Assembly (NCBI GenBank): GCA_947359465.1
Contig: OX375873.1
Coordinates: 61,413,573-61,477,572, forward strand
DNA: 64,000 nt
Direction of reading: 5' to 3'
Source of the DNA: Metellina segmentata
Taxonomy: Eukaryota; Arthropoda; Arachnida; Araneae; Tetragnathidae
Under the pieces are notes generated by a model. The model did not search any database. It was not told the DNA's origin and saw only the letters and a program-made list of their open reading frames with translations. Position 1 is the first letter of the stretch, and each line of letters opens with the position of its first letter. This document shows, piece by piece, positions 10,521 to 24,383 of the stretch. The position numbers and the translations under genes are program-made.

Positions 10521-11479
10521 AGGCTGCTACACACTAGGCCAGTAATTTAGTCGAGTAGCGAGTAATTTAGTAACTAAACGTGTTGGGACAAAACTATTTA
10601 GTAGAGTAGTTTAGTAAAACGATTTAGTGGACTCGATCCAGTCAAATGGATAGTAGGCGGTCGAGTAGTGCCTCCCACCCCACTCCTCTCACCACTATCG
10701 GGACACTAGACAGGTGTGAACACGTCTGTTTAGTAGAGTTCATTAGTTATTCGTTTTAATTCCGCGAGGTCTATTTCTTGTGTGTTTGTTTTTTGTTAAA
10801 GATGCCTATTACATATGAGTTTTAAATTTTTGCAGCAGTTTGTCGATCGTTTGTCACGCCGATCGGTTTCATCGCTGTAATTTAAATTCATTCTTTTTCT
10901 TAAGTCAACAAATCTGTTCTGTTTAAATATTTAACGTTTTTCATTCTCTTAAAACAAATAACATTTTTATCGGCAACATGATTCGTTGGAGTGATGATAC
11001 TACGGTCAAATTTGTTACTGCTTATGTGGAACAGGAGTGCTTATGGGGAATGTGAAGAATAAATGTGGAAAAATAATGCATCCAAGGCAGTTGCAATCGA
11101 TGAGTTAGAAAAAGCGATGGGAATACCGGAGTTTCACAAGAAAGTATTTTGTATTTATTTTTGAACTAGCAGAATTAATTACCCGGCGTTGCTAGGATTG
11201 AATTAGTTAATGTTGATTGAAAAGTTTAACTTTTTCATATCTTCTATTTACTTCGGACGTAAATATGTATACATGATATATCCATCTATATACTCTATTT
11301 CATATAATCTTTTTCATCGCGATTCAGCTTCGCTCTCCGCATGATCTTTGGCAGTCGACACTCGAACATCGATTAAACCGTGTGTGAACAACCACTCCCC
11401 ACTTGCCGTTTTCTCGTTTAGTAGACCTACTAAATCACTGGCTACTCGACTAAATTACTGGCCTAATGTGTAGCAGCAT
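10521..11479 (+). mobile_element. PIF/Harbinger-type non-autonomous element with TTA target duplication
   Basis: Termini are AGGCTGCTACACACTAGGCC at left and the inverted GGCCTAATGTGTAGCAGCAT at right. Inverted similarity continues about 35 bases through GTAATTTAGTCGAGTAGC. TTA flanks both sides (10518-10520 and 11480-11482), the target size typical of PIF/Harbinger. Inside is a relic of a MADF-domain frame (10978-11150). It interrupts the DDE-like relic, so it is younger than that gene's arrival. Confidence 0.8.
10978..11150 (+). pseudogene. MADF-domain fragment of a Harbinger accessory protein
   Basis: An ATG at 10978 begins MIRWSDDTTVKFVTAYVEQE, followed by CLWG and, after a frame change, an alanine/aspartate-rich helix (AIDELEKAMGIPE). 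The Trp near the start, the 'FVTAYVEQECLW' helix and the following basic segment are those of MADF/Myb-SANT-like domains. In Harbinger elements these form the second, DNA-binding protein. Only about 55 residues are present and the frame is broken. Confidence 0.6.
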
Positions 11480-11482
11480 TTA

Positions 11483-11773
11483 GATCAAAAACATTTTTCT
11501 GAAAAAATTAAAAAAATTCAGCCCACTAATATAAATTTGTATTCAGTAATTAGTATATAACTTTCGGCTCATGGGTCACTATAAAACTGACTACAGAAAA
11601 GGGGAACAAAAAAAACTTTGTTGGACAAGTGATTTCAGTCCATAGTCCAATCAGTGTAAAGTTTTTAAAAAAAGGACTTGCGCAAAAAAAATTTTGGCCG
11701 GGAAATGATGAAATTTCTGTTGTGGATATAGAAGATATTGTAGACATAATTGATGAATCTGAATAGGAAATCG
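11483..11773 (+). pseudogene. Second unnamed DDE-like gene relic, C-terminal part
   Basis: The last frame (about 11632-11773) gives VKFLKKGLAQKKFWPGNDEI, then SVVDIEDIVDIIDESE and a TAG stop. A basic/aromatic segment followed by an acidic tail fits the end of the family whose start is at 9901. The host-gene reading resumes within a few bases of the Harbinger insertion, which supports the two halves being one former gene. Confidence 0.5.
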
Positions 11774-12239
11774 ATTTGGATCGACATTTGATATATTATT
11801 TAATATGTACATTTTTTTTAGCTTAAACATGTTTTGTTATTGTGTAGTACCACTAAATTTTGAAAATTTCAGTAAATTATGATTTTTTTTCCTGCCATTT
11901 TTTATGGTAATGTTTAATTATTATTATTTTTCTTTTATTTATGGTTGCAATTTATTGTAACATATTTTGTACAATAAGTAATCATAAAACAGTGTATGAT
12001 ACGTCCATTACACTACATGATACGTCCGTTACAATTTGAAATCGTTATTAAAAATTCAAATTCTCCACAAATTAGATAATCTATGTATTTTTGATCTTTA
12101 GGCTGATAGCTTTTTGACCTGTAACTTCTAAGTGTTCAAGCAGCATTGTATTCAAATTTAGACGTATTTATAAACATTTAAAAATTATTTTGAAAAGTTG
12201 GCTGATTTTTCCAAAGGGATTATTAATTTTTTTTATTAA
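11774..12239. other. Intergenic sequence, nothing recognised
   Basis: AT-rich. Two short related phrases, ATGATACGTCCATTACA and ATGATACGTCCGTTACA, occur at about 11997-12032. A similar CAATGATACGTTCGTTACA phrase is at 19555-19572. Confidence 0.5.
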
Positions 12240-13750
12240 CTAGGGGGCTCCACCCCTGCTCGCTTACGCTCGCCAACCCCCGGGGATTGCTGCGCAATCC
12301 CATTTGGTTTGCTTCGCAAACCAACACTCCTGTCACAGATGCCATTTGGTTTGCTTCGCAAACCAACATTACTCTCACAGAGTGAAACTATCTGAATAAT
12401 TCGTATTATGCTGATTTCACTTTCCGGTTCATGACGTCACAGCGAGGGCTTCGCTGCGTCTCGCTTACGCTCGCCGACCCCGGGGATTGCTACGCAATCC
12501 GTTTGGTTTGCTTTCTCAAACCAATACTTCTTTCGCAAGTGATTTAACTTTTTTTTTGCTTTAACACTTAATGCACCCTAAACTAATAGCCGCATCAGTA
12601 AAAAATCTTCTGCATCTTGTTCCCTGTACAATTTTAAGTAAACATTGTTAATATCCAAACTTTACGATCTGTACTTTTGTCGGTAAACTGTCTTGAGGAC
12701 AGAGGGAAAAAAGCGAGCCTTTTTCCTAGCCAAATAAAAATAAATCGTTTTTATGGCAATTGTTGCTACGATAAATTTGATATCTGGCAAACCCGATAGT
12801 CAAAAGTGCAACCCACTACTGCTTTCGGAAGCAGCTATGCGAACTGAAAAATACGAAATTTGTGTCACCAACTTTTGATTGCATCGAATTTATTTATGAA
12901 CCAATTTTAAAAATAATTGTACCGTAAGAAAGAGTATATTCTGAGGTATAATGCAATATTTTTAAAATTAAAAACTAACAGTAATACTATACAGATATGA
13001 CCATTTTAGTTTTGTATCGGAAGTTACGATCTGAAAGTTCCGAAAATTGTATGACCAACTTTTAATTGCATCGATTTTATTTATTAACCAATTTAAAAAA
13101 TAATTGTACCATAAGAAAGAGTGTAATGTAATGTATTCAGTGATGTTTTCAAATTTAAAAAATAATGGCTTTTGCGGTAGACAAAACGGTTTTAACAATA
13201 AGTAGCGAAAATATCCAAAGATTCCGAATTTTGTATGACGAACTTTTGATCACATCCAATTTAATTATTAACCGATTTCAAAAATAATAGTACCGTATAT
13301 TTTAAAAATTAAAAACTAATAGTAATTAGATATAGATACGGCAGTTTAAAAAAAAGTAACAAAAATGTCCCGATTTTTCCTGAATTTCAAAAAAATATTA
13401 TCAAGAACCAAATTTAAATTTCAAAAAAAAACTCGACGAGCTGCAAAAATTTACGTTGAGAGGTACTCTTAAAAAAAACTCACGACTGAAGACTGAAAAT
13501 TTGAATGTGTTTTGCTCACTCGCGGAAGAAATTTCACTTCTTCAACTTTAACACTTAATAAAACCTAAACTAATAGCCGCATCGGAAAAAAATCTTAATA
13601 ATTATCCAGGGAATACGATGAAGAACAAAGCATGTTAATTTCATTTTTTTCCGATCAGTACTTTCTCGGGAAACCGTCTAAGAATCGAGCTAAACAACAC
13701 AGTTTTCAATCCTGCGGCGGCGGCGGTAACATTTTTTTAATATAGAGAGA
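12240..13750 (-). mobile_element. Helitron A, non-autonomous copy
   Basis: On the minus strand it starts A|TCTCTCTATATTAAAAAAA (13750) and ends with a GGGGTGGAGCCCC hairpin followed by CTAG|T (12240). These are the 5'-TC, 3'-hairpin-CTRR and A/T insertion signature of Helitrons. Just inside the 3' end is the GGCGAGCGTAAGCGAGC segment. The first about 850 bases share blocks with the 5' non-coding part of the large Helitron at 54422-61763 (ACGGTTTCCCGA, CGACGAGTTTTTT). It has no coding region and would depend on an autonomous relative. Related internal blocks (CACTTAATGCACCCTAAACT at 12566 and 13552) occur twice, as if the copy were partly duplicated. Confidence 0.85.
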
Positions 13751-14439
13751 TGAACAGAGTTGTACGATTTTTGATTTTTTAACCTACGAGTTGTAATAAG
13801 AGTTAGAAACTGATTTTTAGGAAAGTTTAACTTTTATTTAATGAAAAAGTATTAGTCAAATAAACAGTAGCGGTATTTTTAGTTCATGGTTGAAAATATT
13901 ACCTCATGTTACAAGATTTGGAATGAAACAGCTTTAGTTAACAGTTATAAAATTCGAACTATAAACATTACTTTTGATTTTCTAAAACGCATTGTTTTTA
14001 TAGTTAAGTTCTTTTGCGTTGGTCAACTAAGTAACTGCTTGAATGCTATTGAAACTTTGGACTGTGAGCAACTTGTTATTAAGTGTTTTAGAAGACAAGC
14101 AAATACTTAAAACATTGTAACTGTATGTTTTTCAAAACACGCATCTCTTGAGCCAATGGTTAAGATTATGAGCTCATACAATTTATGCTTGCAGTTCTAG
14201 GTTTTACTGTATTTGCATGTATTACAATTTTAGAAAGTATTCATAATAAAAATGACTCTTTCTATGGGTGGATTTGTGTGGACAGACATAATATATTCAA
14301 TAAACAGTGTTTCGTTCAATTTGGATGGAAAAACCAATCTGTTTTTCCGTATAATTTTGTATTTAGTCGTATTTAGTACGTTTGAATTGCGTTTAATTGC
14401 ATTTTTCGTGTTCTTAGGGAGCAGGAAGACTGATTTACT
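13751..14439. other. AT-rich interval, nothing firmly recognised
   Basis: Short open frames at 13886-14110 and around 14185-14376 have no family I recognise. This may be the eroded 5' part of the pogo-like relic that follows. Confidence 0.4.
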
Positions 14440-15010
14440 AAAACGTCACACATATGGTGAAGTTATTACAATTAACCAAGTACTGTCACGCTTGAAGGAG
14501 GCAGAAGAGAAAAAGAACAAAAGTAAGTCGAGTAAGAAGAAAGTGAAAGAGCCAGGAGTAAGCAAGAAACCAAGAAAGAAGCAAATGGAAAGGAAAGCAG
14601 AACTCGAGAACAGCAAGAATGAGGAACTATTGAAAGAATTGACTAACACTAACGGTGAAGAGTTTGAAGTTGTCCTAACATTCAAGCAAAATATAGAAGA
14701 CTAGCTTGTAGGGGAAGTTAAATATTTTGAAGCCATTCATGGAAGACAATGAAACGACTACATTTCTGCTTGTAGGTGTTGAAGGGGAAAGAGAAATTAA
14801 ACACCTTTTTCGTATGTATGAAGGATAGATGTCGTTTCAGAAGAGGAGTTTGAGATCACCGGACTCAAATGCATTGACACAATTCGCTGTGGTTGAAAAA
14901 GACTAATACGGTGTTACCAAAGACCATGTCAAAGCAATTTTACTGCTCCAACCAGTAGCAAAGAAGGCCGAAAAGAAATTTTCCAATTTGAGGGCACTGT
15001 TAATGTGTAA
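14440..15010 (+). pseudogene. Pogo/Tigger-like transposase tail, broken
   Basis: The frame reaching 14704 gives YGEVITINQVLSRLKEAEEK. A long lysine-rich segment follows (KSKSSKKKVKEPGVSKKPRKK, then an acidic end), typical of the C-terminal tails of pogo-clade DDE transposases. Downstream, in other frames up to about 15000, coding-like text such as FEITGLKCIDTIR and GRKEIFQFEGTVNV suggests the original C-terminus extended further. Stops and frameshifts are present and no catalytic core is visible. Superfamily assignment is moderate. Confidence 0.5.
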
Positions 15011-15363
15011 GAAATGTAATGTTTGCTTGTTTTTTGTACCTAAGTTTATATTTTTCAATTTTTATTTATTTATTTATTTAATTTTCTGTTTTTTACAATT
15101 TATTCATTCTTTGTTCAGTAAATGTTTGAATTATTTATTCTTATGTATTCCTGGAAGTTCACCTCATGATCAATGCAACTTTCAAGTGCAACTATAGTTT
15201 GCTGGGGTAAGAAGTGGGAGTATTTGGTAAATATAAAGATCAAAACGGGGTTGTTGTAAACATGGTATTAGAAGGGTAAAAATACCATTCGAGTTCCTTC
15301 TACTGCCATGACAACTGCTCATGCTGTCACTTGTTCAATATTCAATACCACGAGGAAAATCGT
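15011..15363. other. AT-rich interval downstream of the pogo-like relic
   Basis: Tandem TTTA-rich sequence at 15060-15085. CGGGGTTGTTGTAAACAT at about 15245 is a first relative of the GGGGTAATTGTAAAC motif that follows. No gene. Confidence 0.5.
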
Positions 15364-15403
15364 TGTTTACAATTACCCCTACTTTCAGGGGTAATTGTAA
15401 ACA
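15364..15403. repeat. Perfect hairpin, 17-bp arms
   Basis: TGTTTACAATTACCCCT, a 6-base loop, then its exact reverse complement. The motif GGGGTAAYTGTAAAC recurs just after (15408-15422) and again inverted at about 15578-15594. It may be the subterminal repeat or terminus of a pogo-like element, which would fit the transposase tail directly upstream. Confidence 0.85.
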
Positions 15404-15755
15404 CGCAGGGTAACTGTAAACAGCCGAGTACGGTATTAAATTTCTTTTCTGGAATCTTCGTGCTAATTAAATATCAAAGTAGAATAGTGACAAGTTAGTT
15501 TAGTAGCGTGAACAATGTTTAGTTACTTTATCAAGAGTTTGAAAATAGGGATTGAAAGTGAACATACAAATTATGTTTACAATTACCCCGCCTTACCTAT
15601 CATATTTAAATTATCATTTAAAAAAGAAAATATTACCAAAATAAGAAAAAAATTTCCTTTATTTAGCATCGCTCAATTGCAAAATGGATGAACACATCTT
15701 AATATGAAAAAAAATTGCGCCTATAAAAGGTTTTTTTACAGCGCATCCTCTATAT

Positions 15756-18626
<2,871 letters not shown>

Positions 18627-18634
18627 CTCTATAT

Positions 18635-19359
18635 CTTTCTATTATCTATATATTGTATCTATCTTTCTTTCTTTCTATTATAAAAAAAATTTGCAATCTT
18701 TTTCATGTTTATTCGTTTTGTGATTGGTAATAGCGAATCACGTGATAGCGAGTCTTGTGGTTCAATGGGTAAATGAATACAGACGCTCAGACGGGTTAAT
18801 GGGTAAATGAATAAAACGAGCAGACAATAAACATAGTTATATATTTGTAATTCATTCATAAAATTTGAGAGCACGTGTTAGAGAGCTTGCTATGTTTTCA
18901 GAAGAACCTCTGAGAAGAACCGGCCAATTCGGTAGCTGTTTCCATAGCTGTTTCCAGTCGAATATGGAAATATTTTGAAGTACTATTACAACAAACAACA
19001 CGGAGAAGCCAAAACATTTAAAATTATGGTGATATTTCCTCTGAATTTTAACAATATGTTGAGCTAAAATATTTCCTTTTTTTATGTGGAAATGAGATGT
19101 TTTGTTCTTGACTTTTTTTTAAACATTTTGTTTTTATTTACACTATATTTCCGTGTATGAGCCGAGAATTTTTAGAACGTTTTCTAAAGCTAAAGTACTG
19201 GGGTCGGCTTATATACGGATCCGCTTATCTCGCAACAAAAAAAAATAGGCAATTTTCCGTTACTCGGTCGCATACGATAAATATCGCAATGGGGAGGGAA
19301 GGGAACCTTCAATTAAAGTCGTATTAGAGGTCCGGGATCAATCCAGCAGCTATCCAAAT
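18635..19359. other. Intergenic sequence with small repeats
   Basis: TCTATCTTTC-rich low-complexity sequence (18630-18680). A direct repeat of AATGGGTAAATGAATA occurs near 18765 and 18798. A small inverted repeat is near 19152-19220, where TCCGTGTATGAGCCGA faces TCGGCTTATATACGGA. No gene. Confidence 0.5.
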
Positions 19360-19491
19360 GGGAATGGATTGTGAAGCAATCCTCTCCCCCTCATTGTTGA
19401 AAAGTATAGTTCGCAAAGCGAATTAAATATGATTGCGTAGCTATCATCGGGGGTTGACAAGCGATAGCGAGCAGTGGGCTGAGCCCCCTAG
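19360..19491 (+). mobile_element. Helitron A 3'-end fragment
   Basis: The sequence GCGATAGCGAGCAGTGGGC, then GAGCCCCCTAG, is the Helitron A 3' terminus in plus orientation (CTAG at 19488-19491, followed by C rather than T). The upstream part is lost. Confidence 0.65.
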
Positions 19492-19599
19492 CAAATACGA
19501 AATTTTTTTATACTTTATTTGAATTATGCAATTGTGAGAATTGCTTTTATCGTCCAATGATACGTTCGTTACATATGGAATTGCCCTTTTGGAACACGA

Positions 19600-20105
19600 A
19601 TGTTAGCGTGACGTCATATTCTCTTGCAAAAATATAAAAGATATTCAATTTAAAATTTTTATTTTTTAAAGAAAATCTTATTTTTAGGTATCGATCTGAT
19701 GTAAAATTTTCCGCAGATTTCAAATCCGTTGAAATTTTTACTCTGTCTTTAACGGTCTAGGAGATAGAAAATATAACTACTTAACTGAAGTTAAAACTTT
19801 GTTTTTCATCGTCTGCTGGAAAATCATTCCTCTGCGCAAAATGAAAACGGAAACGGAAAAAATAAATTTAGAATCTGTCATATCTTTGTGCCTGTTGCCA
19901 TTCCAAAGAAAATAATTATAGTTAAATTTCATTACATTAATTTTAAAATATTCTAGATTGAATTTTAAAATTCGCCGCAACCCTTAAATTGCAAAAAAAC
20001 TTCCTGTTATCCAAATTCCAGTGCTGTAAGTGCCGTAGATTCTTCAGTACTTAGCGTGCAAGAAACAAACAGACAGACAAATACTTCCTTTTATAATCTT
20101 AGAGA
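19600..20105 (-). mobile_element. Helitron B 5' fragment, minus orientation
   Basis: On the minus strand it begins TCTCTAAGATTATAAAAGGA, the Helitron B 5' end seen at 30288 and 39067. The family body follows: ATTTTAAAATTCAAT-like, then CGGAAAATTTTACATCAGA. The 3' end is absent. Confidence 0.7.
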
Positions 20106-20107
20106 AG

Positions 20108-20362
20108 AGAACCAACACTACGGGCAACTCCGTTATGGATGTTATCCAATTTGCGAAGCAAACCATAGTTCATGATATTCATAATTGGGTTTTCGAAGCT
20201 AACCAACACCACGGGCAACGCCATTATGGCTGTTATACAATAGGGTCGAATTCGTATCGGAAATAGCGATACGAGCGACTGGGGGTTAGCGAGCAGTGGT
20301 CACATCTGACCCCACGAAAAGAACTGTCACGAGCAACACCGTGCTGGCCACGCAGTGGCTAG
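20108..20362 (+). mobile_element. Helitron B 3'-end fragment, plus orientation
   Basis: It contains CCAACACCACGGGCAACGCC and ACCCCACGAAAAGAACTGTC, and ends with the hairpin GCCACGCAGTGGC overlapping CTAG|T (20359-20363). It lies head-to-head against the minus-strand 5' fragment, so the two pieces do not form one simple element. Confidence 0.7.
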
Positions 20363-20829
20363 TTCTAACATATGAGCAGGGCGAGTAGAGTTTTGCTAGT
20401 ATTCCTTGTTCCCTTTAAATTAAATTCAATGTACTCATGGTTAGGAACTTCAGATAATGGAAGAATTTAGTAGCATAACTTTTCCATGGCTTTCTAATTC
20501 TACTCCCACTCACCAAATTTTGTAAAACATTTTTCGCACTTCCGATACTGGATATTTGACATCTAGAGTCACATCTTCCAGACAACAGAAGACTGTTTCC
20601 AAACCTTTATTTAAATTAATTAATCCATTAGAAACTGATTCACCCTTACGTATACAGTGGCGGATTAAGCGGACTGAGCGGTCGCGTAGGGCCCCGGAAC
20701 ACCAATGGGGCCCCGAGGTCTTAAAATGTCTTTTCAAAAGGGTTCGAGGAAAGTTTTGATAGCGACTTTAAGTGCAGTGAAAAGTGTTTAATACAAGACG
20801 GTCAGCAAGAGCATACGCTGTATGAGCCA

Positions 20830-21250
20830 TAAAGCTTGGTTTAACTTATATAAAAGAGGCTTTAACTGAAATTTGTAATTTAGAAGAAAACAAGTTACCA
20901 TGGTGGAGGAGACTTAATAAAATGGACAAATATGAAACCGATCTAATGACAGTTATTTGGAGTATTATTTTACAAAGAATAAATACTACTTGTAAATCAC
21001 TGCAATTAGTGTAATGCGAACTATTTAAAGGATCTATCCTTCTGAAGTCATTAGAAAATTTTATCAATAATTTCAGAGAAGGATTTGAAGGAGTTGAAAA
21101 AGAGGCAATTGATTTATCAAGGCTATCATTTGATGGACGAACTTGCATACAACAACAGAGGAAAATGTTTTTGATCAAAACAAAGAAGTCGGACAAGAAT
21201 TTACAATAAAAATCACACAATACATCTATCGAGCCGCCAAAGAAATGTTT
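20830..21250 (+). pseudogene. hAT transposase fragment, ZMYM1-like
   Basis: Plus-strand frames contain LTYIKEALTEICNLEENK, then NKMDKYETDLMTVIWSIIL, TCKSLQLV and a C-terminal IEPPKKCFAHFRMLK. These match block by block the better preserved copy at 36440-36800 (minus), with HIKEALTEIYNSEEKK, KKIDKYETVIWNTILERI and TSKSLQSVEYELLK. Only the middle of the transposase survives, with stops. Name by analogy to 'zinc finger MYM-type protein 1-like' hAT-derived proteins. Confidence 0.7.
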
Positions 21251-21407
21251 TGCACATTTCCGAATGTTGAAATAGAATTGAAACTTTTTTTTAACAATTC
21301 CCTTATCTAATGCGTCAGGGAAAATATCATTTTCTGTTTCAAAGCGCGTAAAAAAAATATTTAAGCAGAACTATAGAGAAGAAAGCTTAATTAATATGGC
21401 CAGAGGC

Positions 21408-22077
21408 TGCGGCGGTAACTTTTTTTAACATATAGAGAAAAGTTGCCGTCGCCGCTGTAAAAGAATTGAAAACTGGGTTGTTAAGCTCGATTCTTAGACG
21501 GTTTCCCGAGAAAGTACGGATCAGAAAACTACGAAATTAACATGGTTTGTTCAACATCGAGTTCCCTGGACAACTTTGAAGATTTTTTTTTTCCGATAGG
21601 ACTACTAGTTTAGGGTTTATTGAATGTCAAAGTTGAAGAAGCGAAATTTCTAACGCGAGTGAGCAAAAGACGTAAACATTTTCAGTCTTCAGGCGTGATA
21701 TTTTTCAGAATACCTCTAAACGTGAATTTTTGCAGCTCGTCGAGTTTTCTTAGAAATTTCAGTTTGGTTCCTGATAATATTTTTTTGAAATTCGGAAAAA
21801 TCGGGACATTTTCATTACTTTTTTGTTAAAACTGTCATATGTGTCAAACGTGGCAATCACCGAGGGTTGGCGAGCTTTAGCAAGAAGGTCGCGGAACACT
21901 TTTTTTGACGTCATGGACCGGAAAGTCCATTATTCCACGAATTATTAAGATAGTTTCGCCTTCGCACAGGAGATTGACTCTGTGAAAGGAGTGTTGGTTT
22001 GCGAATAAACCAAATTGGATTTCGTAGCAATCCCCGGGGGTTGGCGAGCGTAGGGGAGTAGGAGGCGGAGCCCCTAG
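21408..22077 (+). mobile_element. Helitron A fragment with complete 3' end
   Basis: It begins at a short reversed 5' end (GCGGCGGTAAC, then a TATAGAGA mirror) back-to-back with forward sequence GTCGCCGCTGTAAAAGAATT. It continues through ACGGTTTCCCGAGAAAGTAC and ends with GGCGAGCG, GGCGGAGCC and CTAG|T (22074-22078). The 5' junction is rearranged, perhaps from two head-to-head copies. No coding region. Confidence 0.75.
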
Positions 22078-22149
22078 TTTTATTAAATTTATTTAATGTG
22101 TTATGGTATGAAATTTTTGATTACTTTTCTTTTTTGGTTAATAACTTAA

Positions 22150-22655
22150 CCCTTCTTTGCATGATTTTTTCTTTATTGGTGAAATAAATCTAGGTGATAT
22201 AATTCATGTTCAAAATTAAAGGAAAATGGTTTAAAAAATCTTAGTATATATTTATAGTATAAATTTAGCAAAAAACAATATGATGGTATGTGGTATTTTT
22301 TAAATTAAAAGCAAACTTTTTCAGAAATTGCTCTAAAAATAACAGAAACACATGTCACAAACCTTTCTTCCACTCATTTTCACTTTTTTAGCAATAGAAA
22401 CTCAAATATAATAAAACAAAATTAAAAACGAAATCATACGTTTATTGCAACTACAACAAACAGCGGAATGACAACTTCCAGCTCGTTTTACTGATAGTGA
22501 CACTTGCTTATTTTTGACAGCTATGTTTTTTTTTGTATGCAATGGACATTAAAAAGGTATCCAGACACGATCAACTTAAAGTGAACTTGTTCTTTTATAT
22601 AATTTTTGGGCATTCAATGTTATGATGGAAATTTCCACCATTGTGCAAAGAAGGG
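22150..22655. mobile_element. piggyBac-type MITE with TTAA duplication
   Basis: TTAA (22146-22149) is followed by CCCTTCTTTGCA. The right end is TGCAAAGAAGGG followed by TTAA (22656-22659). The 12-bp termini are perfect inverted repeats, and a CCCT-type end with TTAA target is the piggyBac signature. The related hAT at 35566-38066 has uninterrupted TTAATAACTTA at the matching point (reverse of about 35668-35680), a paralogous empty site. No coding region in 506 bp. Confidence 0.85.
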
Positions 22656-22981
22656 TTAATGATAGTCATCTTGAAATTTTTTTTTTCTACCTTAAGTTTG
22701 AGGGCCTCGAAAATTTTACCGCTTGGGGCCCCCACTTGACTTGATCCGCCACTGTACGTATGCTTCAACGCTATGCGATGGTTCAAAAAGGGCTCCACAA
22801 ATGGTTCACCCCCCCCCACCCCACCCCCACAGATACGACCTTCGTCAACCTTGATAGTTGCTTATTTATCATGCTCAATACTTGATTATTTAATGTCGTA
22901 AAATTTTAAAATCTTCCCCTTGCTGTAATTCAATTTAAATTAAGCTTACTCTGTCATCTTGCATCTGCTGTACAGCACTGG

Positions 22982-23290
22982 TTGGGCTTGTCTTTGATTC
23001 CGCCCAACCACCCATCCAGTCATTTTCATTGGTTTACCAATGACACACACACCACCCTATATAATTATGTTGAACTAAAAAACCGCTCAGTGCTCATCCA
23101 AATTCAGAAGGAGATAGAAGACCTTCGGCCCAAGGTTCTCCGGAGCACCCGTTATTTCGAAAGGGTCCACAATATCCTATCCCCTAACGTCGCCCACACC
23201 ATCCTGCTTTCGACAGACGACCGACGCTTCGCGAGCCAGTCAGACGAGTTAACTTTGGTACTGCACGAAAGTGTAGACACTCCTTCCTAA
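22982..23290 (+). other. Open frame of about 100 codons, unknown, relatively GC-rich
   Basis: The open frame has visibly higher GC and more varied codons than its surroundings, ending LVLHESVDTPS and a TAA. The predicted peptide has an amphipathic mid-section (VLIQIQKEIEDLRPKVLRS) but no motif or family I recognise. It could be an exon of a host gene, a captured fragment in an element, or chance. The start is uncertain, because the frame is open upstream of the ATG only briefly. Confidence 0.3.
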
Positions 23291-23299
23291 GCATAGACA

Positions 23300-24215
23300 A
23301 GCCTAAGCTCAGAGGTAACAGTTTTCTTGGTTTACTTTAAAAATTTTCTTTTCTTTAAAGAGTCGATTAAATTTTTGAGAGATATATGTGCGAGAAACAA
23401 ACGAATGAGCATCATTGTCGCTTGTTGCTATCTTGACTTAATTTGTGTCCAGCCCCCCTTTTACAATTCCTCTTAAAGGAGTGAGGTGTCGCATTTCATC
23501 GATCGCCTGGGCAGGGATGTTACAAATAGTGATTTCACAGTAACAGTTCCGACTGTGCTGTTACTGACGAATAACCAACCCTAAACTGTGATTGTTATTT
23601 TAAACTGTGATTGTGATTCTAAACTGTGACTGAATCTGATTGGTGGCTTCTGAAGTATTTCTTAACCACTCGTTGCAACAGGATGTTCCTATTTATATTT
23701 TAAACAAAATTTTTTGTTGTTCACTCCGCACACAACTGAGCGGAGCCATAGTGAAGGAATGGCCCTGAGTGCTCTGGCTTCAGTGACAAGCGAAGAGCTC
23801 GCAATCTGACGGAATTAGAACATAAGCAAATCCATCAATCTAATTTTTCCACGACTCATCCTTTTTGTTGTGAACTACAGATTAATTTTCGCGTGAATAA
23901 ATATTCGTAATTTATATTTCCGGAATTGACATAAAGTGTTTGAAGCAATTTTCGTTAAGAGATTCCAGTATCATATAATTCGTTAAAATATTGAAAATTT
24001 GTCTTGCATTAGAGTTTTGACCTTTAGAAAAAAAAAACAATTAGTGGGAATACTTTCCCTCTTTTTTGAAAAATTCAAATTTAATGTAGCCAAAAATATT
24101 TTCGATCCCTTTCCTATTTAATTGTATTCATTGTCTTGATTTATGTAATACTTATTTTTAGGATAAATTACGTAATCAAACAAATAAGTTTTTTGACATC
24201 TTGGCAACTTAAAAA
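23300..24215. other. Intergenic sequence with an 18-bp tandem repeat
   Basis: Three units of TAAACTGTGATTGTKATT lie at about 23582-23635, and a related 'GTGATTTCACAGTAACAG' phrase precedes them. No gene recognised. Confidence 0.5.
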
Positions 24216-24383
24216 TACACTCTATAACAAAAAAAAGTCGACGCACTAAGAAGGAATCATCCGATTGCTTTGAAATTTCGTATGCAAAAATGTTTTGACC
24301 AAATATGCAGATCATTAAAATTTGGTGTCCAATGAATGAATAGTGCGATCTCCAGCGCATCAGAACTGCGCATCCAGCAGATG

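Larger units (their letters stand above)
20655..22754 (+). mobile_element. hAT transposon (ZMYM1-like family) with nested insertions
   Basis: CAGTGGCGGATTAAGC at left and TTGATCCGCCACTG at right are inverted termini. They are flanked by TACGTATA (20647-20654) and TACGTATG (22755-22762), a 7/8 matching 8-bp duplication. Its 3' region (TTTATTTAATGTGYTATGGT, CTTTTCTTTTTTG) matches the minus-strand hAT at 35566-38066. A Helitron A piece (21408-22077) and a TTAA-flanked MITE (22150-22655) lie inside. Confidence 0.88.

Noticed and set aside
14446..14685. Minus-strand serine/phenylalanine-rich open frame
   Set aside because: It is the antisense shadow of the lysine-rich pogo-like tail.
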